DNA of 8,002 nucleotides from Peptostreptococcus sp. (GCA_020025095.1 JAHHSS010000067.1:1-8002), one strand, 5' to 3'. Numbered from the stretch's first letter, positions 1 through 7,270 are shown. Program-made: numbers and translations. The notes: generated from the sequence alone by a model not told the origin.

Positions 1-1916
1 CTCTTACTGAAACAGGTATTAAAAAAGCTGAGGTATATTTCAATGTAGAAAATATAACTACTATGGAGCATACTGAGCTTTATCACCATATAAATCAGGC
101 TCTTAGAGCTCATGTAATAATGAAAAAAGATGTTGATTATGTGGTTAAAGAGGGAGAAATAGTAATTGTCGATGAATTCACAGGAAGATTGATGTTTGGT
201 AGAAGGTATTCAGAGGGGCTTCATCAAGCTATAGAGGCTAAGGAAGGACTTGAAGTTCAGAGAGAGTCTAAAACACTTGCTACTGTAACTTTCCAGAATT
301 ACTTTAGAATGTATAAGAAACTTTCAGGTATGACTGGTACTGCTAAAACAGAAGAAGAAGAATTTAAGTCGATTTATAAAATGGATGTATTTCAAGTACC
401 GACAAACAAACCAATATTAAGAAAGGATCATCCAGATGTAGTATATGCAAATCAGCTTGCTAAGTTCAATGCAGTTGCCAAAGATATAAAAGAAAGACAT
501 GCATATAATCAGCCAATACTAGTAGGTACAGTATCAATAGAAAAGTCAGAGCTTTTATCTAAAATATTAAGTCAATATGGAATCGAACACAAGGTACTTA
601 ATGCGAAATTCCATGAAAAAGAAGCAGAGATAATAGCTCAGGCAGGTAGATTAGGTGCTGTAACTATAGCGACTAATATGGCAGGTAGAGGTACAGATAT
701 ACTTTTAGGTGGTAATCCTTCGTTTATGGCTCTTAGAGAAATGAAGAGATTGAACTTTACTGATGAAATGATAAATAGAGTAAATTCTGCAAATGAAGTT
801 GCTGGAATAGAAGATAAAGAAGAATATGATGCAGCTAGAAAAACTTATAAGAAATTATATAACGAATTTAAAGAGCAAACAGATGCAGAGCAGAAAAAGG
901 TTCTTGAAGCTGGAGGGCTTTGTATCTTAGGTACAGAAAGACATGAGTCTCGTAGAATTGATAATCAGCTAAGAGGTCGTGCTGGTCGTCAGGGTGATCC
1001 AGGGGAATCAAGATTCTATATAGCACTTGATGACGATCTTATGAGATTATTTGGTAGTGAAAAAGTTCAAAATCTTTTAGGAAGATTAGGTATGGACGAT
1101 GATACTCCAATTGAGCATAGAATGCTTACTAAATCTATAGAAAATGCACAGAAAAAGGTAGAAGGTAAGAACTTCAGTATAAGAAAGAACGTGCTTGAAT
1201 ATGATGACGTTATGAACAAGCAGAGAGAAATTATATACGAAGAAAGAAGAAGAGTTCTATCAGGTGAAAACTTGCAACAGCAGATAGAATTGATGATGAG
1301 AGATGTAATTACAGAATCAATAAATAGATACACAGATGAAAAAGATGTTCTTGATGTTCAAGCTTTCAAACATCACATGTATCAGATTATTCCAGCTGGC
1401 GAAATAGATGATATAGATTTCGAATCATTATCTCCAGCAAATGCTTTAGAAGCAGTATATGATAAACTACTTGGATTATATGCAGAAAAGGAAGAATTTA
1501 TAGGTTCAGAAAGAATGAGAGAAGTAGAAAGAATAATACTACTTCAGTCAGTTGATAACCATTGGATAGATCATATAGATGCAATGGATCAATTGCGTCA
1601 GGGTATAGGGCTAAGAGCTATTGGTCAGATAGATCCAGTAATAGCATATAAGATGGAAGGATTTGAAATGTTCGACGAAATGAATGCTATAATAAGACAG
1701 GATACAGTAGCATATCTTTTCAATATACAAGTAGAAATACCAGTAGAAAGAAAGGCAGTAGTGGATGTGGATTCATTAGAATCACCAGCGACAGAAGAAG
1801 ATTTTGAAGAAAAAGCCAAGAGGGGTAAACAGGCAGTAGCAGAAACAAAGATAGGAAGAAATGATCCTTGTCCATGTGGAAGCGGAAAGAAATATAAAAA
1901 CTGCTGTGGAAAATAG
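1..1916 (+). CDS. secA: SecA preprotein translocase ATPase (5'-truncated by window edge)
   Basis: SecA is the peripheral membrane ATPase that pushes unfolded preproteins through SecYEG. The frame is open from base 3 with no start codon. The 637 visible residues begin near the LTE-G segment that lies about 300 residues into known SecA proteins, so the Walker A and DEAD-type motifs of NBD1 are outside the window. Numbering visible residues from base 3, I see the VDEFTGR and GRRYSEGLHQA stretch, SGMTGTAKTE, helicase motif V (MAGRGTDI, from 226) and motif VI (GRAGRQGDPG, from 325). The helical scaffold follows, with VDNHWIDHIDAMDQLRQGI. The C-terminus is an intact SEC-C zinc-binding tail, CPCGSGKKYKNCC (623-635). 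An internal ATG at 63 should not be taken as the start, because the reading frame and SecA homology continue upstream of it. A terminator follows 14 nt after the stop. Identification is secure. Confidence 0.98.
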   Translation, partial: LTETGIKKAEVYFNVENITTMEHTELYHHINQALRAHVIMKKDVDYVVKEGEIVIVDEFTGRLMFGRRYSEGLHQAIEAKEGLEVQRESKTLATVTFQNYFRMYKKLSGMTGTAKTEEEEFKSIYKMDVFQVPTNKPILRKDHPDVVYANQLAKFNAVAKDIKERHAYNQPILVGTVSIEKSELLSKILSQYGIEHKVLNAKFHEKEAEIIAQAGRLGAVTIATNMAGRGTDILLGGNPSFMALREMKRLNFTDEMINRVNSANEVAGIEDKEEYDAARKTYKKLYNEFKEQTDAEQKKVLEAGGLCILGTERHESRRIDNQLRGRAGRQGDPGESRFYIALDDDLMRLFGSEKVQNLLGRLGMDDDTPIEHRMLTKSIENAQKKVEGKNFSIRKNVLEYDDVMNKQREIIYEERRRVLSGENLQQQIELMMRDVITESINRYTDEKDVLDVQAFKHHMYQIIPAGEIDDIDFESLSPANALEAVYDKLLGLYAEKEEFIGSERMREVERIILLQSVDNHWIDHIDAMDQLRQGIGLRAIGQIDPVIAYKMEGFEMFDEMNAIIRQDTVAYLFNIQVEIPVERKAVVDVDSLESPATEEDFEEKAKRGKQAVAETKIGRNDPCPCGSGKKYKNCCGK

Positions 1917-1930
1917 TGATTAGATTATTA

Positions 1931-1964
1931 GGCAGTATGCAAAGACATACTGCCTTTTTCTTTT
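1931..1964 (+). terminator. Intrinsic terminator of secA
   Basis: A perfect 9-bp stem pairs GGCAGTATG (1931-1939) with CATACTGCC (1946-1954) around a 6-nt loop. The T-run TTTTTCTTTT follows directly. It separates secA from prfB transcription. Confidence 0.93.
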
Positions 1965-2041
1965 ATATTAGCTAGTGATAATATTATCTTAGAAAATAAT
2001 AGATTTTAAAAGTTCTTATTAGAAAAAATGGAAATAAAACA

Positions 2042-2071
2042 TTGTAGTAGATACTTGAAAAACAGTATAAT
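2042..2071 (+). promoter_or_regulatory. Candidate promoter for prfB-tex
   Basis: A perfect -10 hexamer TATAAT (2066-2071) is followed by TG. The best -35 match, TTGTAG (2042-2047), is 18 bp upstream and weak (3 of 6). It lies after the secA terminator and would give a leader of roughly 110 nt before the prfB start. In sequence this AT-rich such hexamers can occur by chance, so confidence is low. The remaining 1965-2190 gap shows no supported gene. Confidence 0.35.
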
Positions 2072-2113
2072 GTAAATAAAGCTATTATGGAAAAAGATTG
2101 AATAAGCAAGATA

Positions 2114-2132
2114 TATGAAACTTAGTTTCATA
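2114..2132 (+). repeat. Short perfect inverted repeat in the prfB leader
   Basis: TATGAAAC (2114-2121) and GTTTCATA (2125-2132) form an 8-bp stem with a 3-nt TTA loop. No U-tract follows, so it is not an intrinsic terminator. It lies downstream of the candidate promoter and about 60 nt before the prfB start, so it would be part of the mRNA leader. A protein-binding operator, an mRNA-stabilising hairpin or chance are all possible. Confidence 0.4.
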
Positions 2133-2173
2133 GTTTAGCTATATTTCTAAAATAAAAATTTTAAGAGAAGAAT

Positions 2174-2179
2174 AGGAAG
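2174..2179 (+). promoter_or_regulatory. Ribosome binding site for the true prfB start
   Basis: AGGAAG lies 11 nt before the ATG at 2191. It supports starting RF2 in the short zero-frame reading frame rather than at the GTG at 2222 in the downstream frame. An in-frame GTG at 2179 overlaps the site and is therefore unlikely to be the start. Confidence 0.6.
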
Positions 2180-2190
2180 TGAAAATTTTA

Positions 2191-3316
2191 ATGATTAATA
2201 TTCAAGATTATAAGTCGGAATGTGAAGAACTTTCGACTAAAGTTAGAGAGTTGGGTGTTTCCCTTTGACTTGGATAGTATAAGGTCAAGGCAAGCGGATA
2301 TAAACACAATGATGGAAGAACAAAGTTTCTGGGAAAATAGTGAAGAGGCAAATAAGATACTTCAAGAAAATAAACAACTTACATCAACAATAGAAAGTTT
2401 TGAAGAATTAAAAACTGATGTTGAAGATATTGAAACACTTATAGAATTAGGAGAAGGTGAATTAAGTAGTGAAGAGGATGAAGAAGTAGAAACATCTATT
2501 AAAGATTGTATATTTGCTTTATCGTCCAAAATAGAAAAAATGACATTAGAGATGCTGTTTTCTGGAGAATATGACCCCAATAATGCTATAGTATCTATTA
2601 ACTCTGGAACAGGGGGATTAGATGCACAAGATTGGTCGCAGATGCTTTTGAGAATGTATATTAGATGGGCAGAAGATAGAGGGATGAAAGTTAAGCTTTT
2701 GGATTTGATTTCAGATCCAGCTGCAGGTATAAAAACAGCAACTATATTGGTTCAAGGTAGAAATGCTTATGGATATTTAAAAAGCGAAAAAGGTGTTCAT
2801 AGATTAGTAAGAATATCTCCCTTTGATTCCTCTGGTAAGAGACACACTTCATTTGCTTCAGTAGATGTAATACCTGAAATAGATGAAGATATAGACATTA
2901 AATTAAATCAAAGTGATTTAAAAATAGATACCTATAGAGCTTCAGGTGCCGGCGGACAGCATGTAAATACAACAGATTCAGCTGTAAGAATAACACATAT
3001 TCCAACAGGTATAGTTGTTTCTTGTCAGAATGAGAGGAGTCAGCATACTAATAAGGATGTTGCAATGAAGCTTTTAATTGCAAAGCTTATTCAGATAAAA
3101 GAGGAAGAAAAAAAGGAAAAAATAGAGGACATACATGGGCAGTACAATCAGATTACTTGGGGAAGTCAAATAAGATCGTACGTTTTTCAGCCCTATAAGC
3201 TAGTTAAAGATCACAGAACAAATATAGAAAACGCAAATGTAGATGCAGTAATGGACGGTAATCTTGATGCATTTATGTATGGTTATTTGAGAGATTTTGT
3301 TAAGAAAGAAAAATAA
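2191..3316 (+). CDS. prfB: Peptide chain release factor 2 (programmed +1 frameshift)
   Basis: RF2 recognises UGA and UAA stop codons and triggers peptidyl-tRNA hydrolysis in the ribosome. Frame zero runs from ATG 2191 for 25 codons (MINIQDYKSEC... ending GVSL) to an in-frame TGA at 2266-2268. A +1 shift at CTT TGA C continues as DLDSIRSRQADI and onward to TAA at 3314. The joined product is 374 aa, close to the 365-366 aa of the E. coli and B. subtilis proteins. The stop-recognition tripeptide SPF is at residues 209-211, diagnostic of RF2 over RF1 (which has PxT). The catalytic GGQ is at 254-256. The residue equivalent to E. coli 246 is Ala, as in most bacteria, rather than the Thr of strain K-12. 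The gene follows secA, as in many Firmicutes, and precedes tex by 11 nt. Calling it as a single frame from GTG 2222 would give a wrong N-terminus. Confidence 0.96.
2253..2269 (+). other. prfB programmed +1 ribosomal frameshift site
   Basis: The slippery core CTT TGA C (2263-2269) is identical to the conserved prfB recoding core. After CTT the ribosome skips T2266 and reads GAC. Scarce RF2 makes the ribosome pause at UGA and favours the shift, which gives autoregulation (established for the family). The usual stimulator, an AGGGGG-type internal Shine-Dalgarno 3 nt before CTT, is absent. The only similar sequence is GGGTG (2253-2257), 5 nt before CTT, which could pair with the CACC end of the anti-Shine-Dalgarno. 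The codon before CTT is TCC, not the familiar TAT. Confidence 0.93.
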
Positions 3317-3327
3317 TAGGGGGAAAA

Positions 3328-5484
3328 ATGGAGATAGAAGAACTTTTATGCAAAGAATTAAAGCTTAAAAAATTTCAAGTAGAGAATACAATTAAGTTGA
3401 TAGATGAAGGCAATACTATACCTTTTATAGCAAGATACAGAAAAGAAATGACAGGTGAAATGAGTGATGTTCAATTAAGAGAATTTGGAGAAAAACTTGC
3501 TTATTTAAGAAATCTTGCTAATAGAAAAGAGGATATTAAAAGATTAATAGATGAACAAGAAAAACTGACAGAAGAAATAATTTTTGCTTTAGATAGTGCC
3601 AAAACACTTCAAGAAGTAGAAGATATATATGCACCATACAAAAAGAAAAAAAGAACAAGAGCTACTATTGCTAAAGAAAAAGGTCTTGAAAATTTAGCTA
3701 TGATGATGCTTTTATCTAAAAATTTAGATATAGAAAAGGAAGCTGAAAAATTTATAAATCCAGAGAAGGATGTTAAAGATATAGAATCTGCAATATCTGG
3801 AGCCAAAGATATAGTTGCAGAGCAAATGAGTGATGATGCAGAAATAAGAAAGTTTATAAGGGAATATGCTTTGAAAAGAGCAAGTCTTATTTCAAGAGCA
3901 AAAGACGATAAAGAAGATTCGGTATACAGAATGTACTATGAGTTTTCAGAAAAAATAAATGAAATACTTCCACATAGAGTTCTTGCGATAAATAGAGGAG
4001 AAAAAGAAGCTTTCCTATCAGTTAAAGTTGAAATGGATGACCAAAAATTTATAGATGAAATAGTGAACAAATATACTAATGAGGCTAATACAAGAAATAT
4101 TGACATTATTAGAGAAACAGCAGAAGATTCCTATAAAAGGTTGATATTTCCTTCTATAGAAAGAGAAATTAGAAATCATCTTACAGATATTGCTCAAGAA
4201 AGGGCAATAGAGGTTTTTGGGAAGAATTTAAATGGATTACTATTACAAGCTCCAGTAAAAGATGTAGTAGTAATGGGATTTGATCCTGCATTTAGAACTG
4301 GTTGCAAAATAGCAGTAGTAGATAAAAATGGAAAGCTTTTAGATTATACAACTGTATATCCTACTGAGCCACAAAATGATATAGAAAAGTCTAAAAAAAC
4401 TTTAAAGAAAATGATAAAGGAATATGGTGTAGATATTATATCTATAGGTAATGGAACTGCATCTAGAGAATCAGAGAAATTTGTTGCAGAAATGATTTCT
4501 GAAATAGAAGAAAATGTGAGTTATTGCATAGTTAACGAAGCGGGAGCATCAGTTTACTCGGCATCAAAACTTGCTAATGAAGAGCATCCGGATATTAATG
4601 TATCTATAAGAGGTGCAATTTCAATAGCCAGAAGACTACAAGACCCTATGGCAGAGCTTGTAAAGATAGAACCGAGAAGTATAGGTGTTGGTCAGTATCA
4701 GCATGATGTTAATGCAAAAAGACTTTCAGAAGTATTAGATGGTGTTGTAGAAGATTCTGTAAATAAGATAGGGGTGGATATTAATACTGCTTCATATTCC
4801 CTGTTAGAACATGTAGCTGGAATATCTTCAACTGTTGCGAAAAATATAGTAGCATACAGAGATGAAAATGGAGAATTTGAAAGTATAGATGAAATTAAAA
4901 AGGTAAAAAGACTTGGTCCAGCAGCCTTTGAACAATCAGCTGGATTTATAAGAATACCAAAAGCTAAAAATCCTTTAGATAATACAGGCGTGCATCCAGA
5001 AAGTTATCAAGCGTGTGAAAAAATGTTAGAGCTTCTTAACTATACTATGGATGATGTATCTTCTGCCAATCTGAAGGATATAGATAGTAGAATTAAAAAT
5101 TATGGTTTTGAAAATCTATCTGAAAAGCTTGGAGTAGGAAAGGCAACCTTGAAGGATATAATAGAGGAAATAAAAAAACCAGGAAGAGATATAAGAGAAA
5201 CAGGAATTAAACCTGTACTTAGAACGGATGTAATGAAGCTTGAAGATTTAGAAGAAGGGATGGAACTTATTGGAACGGTAAGGAATGTAGTCGATTTTGG
5301 GGCTTTTGTGGATATAGGTATAAAAAATGATGGCTTGGTTCACATATCTCAAATTTCTAAGAAAAGAATCAAAACTCCTTCAGATGTATTGACAGTAGGA
5401 GATATTGTAAAAGTTAAAGTAATAGCTATAGATACTCAAAGAGCTAAGGTATCTCTATCTATGAAAGATGTAAAACAAGGATAA
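3328..5484 (+). CDS. tex: Tex-family S1 RNA-binding protein
   Basis: Tex proteins are cytoplasmic nucleic-acid-binding factors linked to transcription and, in some species, to toxin expression; their precise role is not settled. The 718 aa length matches the family (YdcI of B. subtilis is about 719). The N-terminal Tex domain shows IPFIARYRKEMTGEMSD near residues 31-47. A YqgF-like RNase H fold starts at VVVMGFDPAFRTGCK (from 313). Helix-hairpin-helix DNA-binding motifs follow (GVDINTASYSLLEHVAGIS, from 482, then LGPAAFEQSAGFIRI). A C-terminal S1 RNA-binding domain covers about 645-715 (GTVRNVVDFGAFVDIG, GLVHISQIS, KVKVIAID). AGGGGG (3318-3323) sits 4 nt before the ATG. The gap to prfB is 11 nt with no terminator, so the two are probably one operon. 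A terminator follows the stop. Confidence 0.95.
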   Translation: MEIEELLCKELKLKKFQVENTIKLIDEGNTIPFIARYRKEMTGEMSDVQLREFGEKLAYLRNLANRKEDIKRLIDEQEKLTEEIIFALDSAKTLQEVEDIYAPYKKKKRTRATIAKEKGLENLAMMMLLSKNLDIEKEAEKFINPEKDVKDIESAISGAKDIVAEQMSDDAEIRKFIREYALKRASLISRAKDDKEDSVYRMYYEFSEKINEILPHRVLAINRGEKEAFLSVKVEMDDQKFIDEIVNKYTNEANTRNIDIIRETAEDSYKRLIFPSIEREIRNHLTDIAQERAIEVFGKNLNGLLLQAPVKDVVVMGFDPAFRTGCKIAVVDKNGKLLDYTTVYPTEPQNDIEKSKKTLKKMIKEYGVDIISIGNGTASRESEKFVAEMISEIEENVSYCIVNEAGASVYSASKLANEEHPDINVSIRGAISIARRLQDPMAELVKIEPRSIGVGQYQHDVNAKRLSEVLDGVVEDSVNKIGVDINTASYSLLEHVAGISSTVAKNIVAYRDENGEFESIDEIKKVKRLGPAAFEQSAGFIRIPKAKNPLDNTGVHPESYQACEKMLELLNYTMDDVSSANLKDIDSRIKNYGFENLSEKLGVGKATLKDIIEEIKKPGRDIRETGIKPVLRTDVMKLEDLEEGMELIGTVRNVVDFGAFVDIGIKNDGLVHISQISKKRIKTPSDVLTVGDIVKVKVIAIDTQRAKVSLSMKDVKQG

Positions 5485-5522
5485 AATTTAGATTTTTAAA
5501 GGAAATTGACAATAAATATTTG

Positions 5523-5549
5523 AAGAGCAGTTTTTAACTGCTCTTTTTT
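5523..5549 (+). terminator. Intrinsic terminator of the prfB-tex operon
   Basis: A 10-bp stem pairs AAGAGCAGTT (5523-5532) with AACTGCTCTT (5536-5545) around a TTT loop, followed by a T-run. It lies about 40 nt after the tex stop codon. Confidence 0.92.
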
Positions 5550-5593
5550 GATTTTAAAATTTTATAAATAGGAAAAATAAAAAGGATATACAA

Positions 5594-6193
5594 ATGTATG
5601 ATAATTATACAATGGTAAATGAAAATGGCAAAAATTATATTATAGCTAAAAATGGAGATAAGATCAGATACGATGAGACTAGAAAGTTCTTTTTAAAATT
5701 AGAGATAAGGCATATGCACTTGCTTCAGTGGGGTCAATATTAAATGGTTGGCTTAGAATCTATTGAAAAGTATATTACTCAGAATGGTTAGATGGATTAG
5801 TAAGAGGTTGGGAGAATATAGATGGAGCTTATAGATATTTCCAACCTTATGACTATGATGTGTTAATAAATGGTGTAAGAACAATGGGAAGAAAGGCATA
5901 TTGCTTTGCTAGCGATGGTAAAATAAGAACTGTAGTAAAGTCTTCAGGTTATTTGAAGGAAGATATATACATATGGATTTCAAGATATTATTAGCATGGG
6001 ATATACCATATTCATCTATGAAACAGGGGGTATCATACAATCATGCAGCTATTTATATGGTTAAAAATGGAGCTAGACCGATATATATGCTATACTAGCA
6101 GATAGATATGTAGTAAAACTTGCAAGTATAGTTCAGTCTTGGGGCTGGAAAAATATAAACACAATAAGATATGATAATATCATGAATAAATAA
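5594..6193 (+). pseudogene. Decayed cell-wall-binding-repeat protein gene
   Basis: No intact frame spans this stretch, yet fragments of plausible protein follow one another through all three forward frames. Frame A starts at ATG 5594, after an AAAGG site, with MYDNYTMVNENGKNYIIAKN up to about 5697. It then shifts near a T5/A4 tract (5690-5698). Frame B (about 5695-5972) carries aromatic and glycine repeats, NGWLRIY, a stop TGA at 5764, then KVYYSEWLDG, RGWENIDGAYRYF and AYCFASDGKI. Frame C (about 5973-6095) reads ILLAWDIPYSSMKQGVSYN followed by HAAIYMVKNGARPIY. A last shift in an AT repeat (6081-6088) restores frame A as ILADRYVVKLASIVQSWGW, ending at TAA 6191. The repeats resemble choline- or cell-wall-binding repeats. 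The HAAIY segment is reminiscent of NlpC/P60-like hydrolases, but that is a weak guess. No signal peptide is seen. I cannot name the intact ancestor. Sequencing error alone is unlikely, since one lesion is a substitution-type stop outside any homopolymer. Confidence 0.75.
5743..5931 (+). repeat. Three degenerate wall-binding-like protein repeats
   Basis: Within frame B of the pseudogene, three units of about 20-22 codons each begin with a glycine-containing turn. Unit 1 is NGWLRIY-stop-KVYYSEWLDG (from 5743), unit 2 is RGWENIDGAYRYFQPYDYD (from 5803), and unit 3 is NGVRTMGRKAYCFASDGKI (from 5869). The shared pattern is G-W/V, a hydrophobic residue, G, then an aromatic YY, YF or CF pair, and D-G in units 1 and 3. 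This pattern is typical of cell-wall or choline-binding repeats. The repeats are seen at the protein level only. Confidence 0.55.
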
Positions 6194-6229
6194 AAAGATT
6201 TTTTTGAGAAACTAAATAACGTTTTCATA

Positions 6230-6259
6230 TTGACAAAATATTTGCAAAAGGTATATAAT
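6230..6259 (+). promoter_or_regulatory. Promoter of the FMN riboswitch-ribU unit
   Basis: A perfect -35 TTGACA (6230-6235) and perfect -10 TATAAT (6254-6259) are separated by 18 bp. Transcription would start near 6266, about a dozen bases before the riboswitch P1 stem, which is where such a promoter should lie. Confidence 0.88.
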
Positions 6260-6278
6260 TAAGTCAGATAAAAAATAA

Positions 6279-6390
6279 ATCTTCGGGGGTGGGTGAGATT
6301 CCCTACCGGCGGTATAGCCCGCGAGTTACGTAAAGTAGCATGATTTGGTGAAATTCCAAAGCCGACAGTATAGTCTGGATGAGAGAAGAA
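6279..6390 (+). promoter_or_regulatory. FMN riboswitch (RFN element)
   Basis: The conserved RFN core is clear: CTTCGGGGGTGGGTGAGATT opens it, followed by CCCTACCGGCGGTATAGCCC and GCGAGTTACG. GATTTGGTGAAATTCCAAAG and GCCGACAGTATAGTCTGGAT come next, and GAGAGAAGA closes it. The P1 stem pairs TCTTC (6280-6284) with GAAGA (6385-6389). The aptamer binds flavin mononucleotide and in this class shuts off riboflavin synthesis or uptake genes when FMN is plentiful. It is followed by a terminator and ribU, so the control is predicted to be transcriptional. Confidence 0.98.
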
Positions 6391-6423
6391 TATTACAATG
6401 AATAATAAGTATATTGTAAAAGC

Positions 6424-6457
6424 ATCCCGAAGTTTAGGACTTCGGGATTTTTATTTT
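6424..6457 (+). terminator. Regulated terminator of the FMN riboswitch
   Basis: ATCCCGAAGT (6424-6433) pairs with ACTTCGGGAT (6439-6448) around a 5-nt loop, followed by TTTTATTTT. It lies between the aptamer and the ribU ribosome binding site. Its left arm CCCGAAG (6426-6432) is also exactly complementary to CTTCGGG (6281-6287) at the 5' end of the aptamer. Without FMN that strand could capture the terminator arm and allow read-through; with FMN the P1 stem holds it and the terminator forms. The switching model is an inference. A separate hairpin, TTACAAT (6393-6399) with ATTGTAA (6413-6419), lies between aptamer and terminator. Confidence 0.92.
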
Positions 6458-6481
6458 CCCCTCGAAAATAGGAGGTAATTT

Positions 6482-7099
6482 ATGGAAAAGGTAAATGTTA
6501 TTGGAGTGAAAAAAAGAAAAGTTTCGACAAAAATTTTAGTAAAGGTGGGCTTGTTGTCAGCAGTTGCATTTTTACTTATGTTTGTTGAAATGCCAATCCC
6601 TGGATTGTTTCCAGAATTCTTAAAAATTGATATTTCTGATATGCCTGCTCTTATAGCGGGGCTTGCGATGGGGCCTGCAGCAGGTATATGTGTAGAAGTA
6701 GTCAAGAATTTCCTTCATGCTATCGTTGCTACAACGACTGGAGGAGTAGGGGAAATAGCTAATATAGTAGTTGGGAGTGCATTTGTAGTCGCAACTTCAG
6801 TAGTTTATAGGAAGAAAAGAAATATAAAAAGTCTTATTTCAGGTTTTATTTGCGGAACAATAGCGATGGTTGTAGTAGGTTCTGCGGTAAATTATTTCTT
6901 TATACTTCCTTTTTATGGTCAGTTAATGGGAATGGACGCTATAATAGCTTTAGGAAAGGCTGTTAATCCAAAAGTTCATGATTTATTGACTTTTGTAATT
7001 TGGTTCATAGCACCATTTAATTTAATAAAAGGGGTAATGATATCTGTATTATCAATTCCACTGTATAAAAAATTAGAAAAATTAATAAAAGAAAATTAA
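6482..7099 (+). CDS. ribU: Riboflavin ECF transporter S component RibU
   Basis: RibU is the membrane substrate-binding subunit that delivers riboflavin to the shared energy-coupling module (EcfT with the EcfA ATPases), which is not encoded here. The 205-aa protein has a short basic N-terminus (KKRK, residues 10-13) and hydrophobic segments at about 18-36, 53-72, 92-108, 116-141 and 170-195, consistent with the six-helix S-component fold. The family signature region KIDISDMPALIAGLAMGPAA (48-67) is followed by GICVEVVKNFLHAI and GGVGEIANI (87-95). AGGAGG (6470-6475) lies 6 nt before the ATG. The upstream FMN riboswitch independently supports the substrate assignment. It appears monocistronic, since a terminator follows directly. 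A solitary S component is typical of group II ECF systems that share one energising module. Confidence 0.95.
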   Translation: MEKVNVIGVKKRKVSTKILVKVGLLSAVAFLLMFVEMPIPGLFPEFLKIDISDMPALIAGLAMGPAAGICVEVVKNFLHAIVATTTGGVGEIANIVVGSAFVVATSVVYRKKRNIKSLISGFICGTIAMVVVGSAVNYFFILPFYGQLMGMDAIIALGKAVNPKVHDLLTFVIWFIAPFNLIKGVMISVLSIPLYKKLEKLIKEN

Positions 7100-7106
7100 T
7101 GAATAT

Positions 7107-7140
7107 AAAAATAGCATACAAGAAATGTATGCTATTTTTT
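7107..7140. terminator. Bidirectional terminator between ribU and yfcE
   Basis: ATAGCATACA (7111-7120) pairs with TGTATGCTAT (7126-7135) around a 5-nt loop. Flanking A and T runs extend the stem and supply a U-tract on either strand. It lies just after the ribU stop and is well formed for plus-strand transcription. Read on the minus strand it could also stop transcripts from the convergent phosphodiesterase gene, which has no better terminator nearer its stop codon. Confidence 0.9.
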
Positions 7141-7237
7141 ATATTTAAAAAATCAGTCTTTTTTATGGTAAAAACAAAATGCGTATAAGGAAAACTTGGC
7201 TAAAATGTTTCCAATATTATTATTTAGCTATTGATTA

Positions 7238-7270
7238 ATACTATTTTATAAAATTTTTTAAAAATAGTAT
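7238..7270. repeat. AT-rich inverted repeat between the convergent genes
   Basis: ATACTATTTT (7238-7247) and AAAATAGTAT (7261-7270) are perfect 10-base inverted arms separated by 13 bases of pure A and T. No clean U-tract follows on either strand, so a terminator role for the minus-strand gene is uncertain. Nothing else is supported in 7141-7321. Confidence 0.45.

Noticed and set aside
1067..1333. Open frames antisense to secA, prfB, tex and ribU (for example 1067-1333, 1625-1819, 2362-2580, 3609-3806, 6451-6705).
   Set aside because: All lie opposite well-identified genes, have low-complexity Ser/Ile-rich translations and show no credible start context.
2028..2075. A 15-codon frame starting ATG GAA ATA in the prfB leader as a leader peptide.
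   Set aside because: There is no ribosome binding site, it overlaps the promoter candidate, and the composition shows no regulatory codon run.
2222..2266. GTG at 2222 as the start of a single-frame prfB.
   Set aside because: The residues from it (MKNFRLKLESWVFPF) do not resemble RF2, while the zero-frame ATG at 2191 followed by a frameshift gives a proper RF2 N-terminus.
5506..5511. Perfect TTGACA after the tex stop as a promoter for the degraded gene.
   Set aside because: No -10-like hexamer lies 16-19 bp downstream, where the tex terminator hairpin occupies the sequence.
6194..6220. A-run and T-run after the pseudogene (AAAAAGATTTTTTT) as a terminator.
   Set aside because: The possible stem is only A-T pairs with no stable loop, so it does not qualify as an intrinsic terminator.
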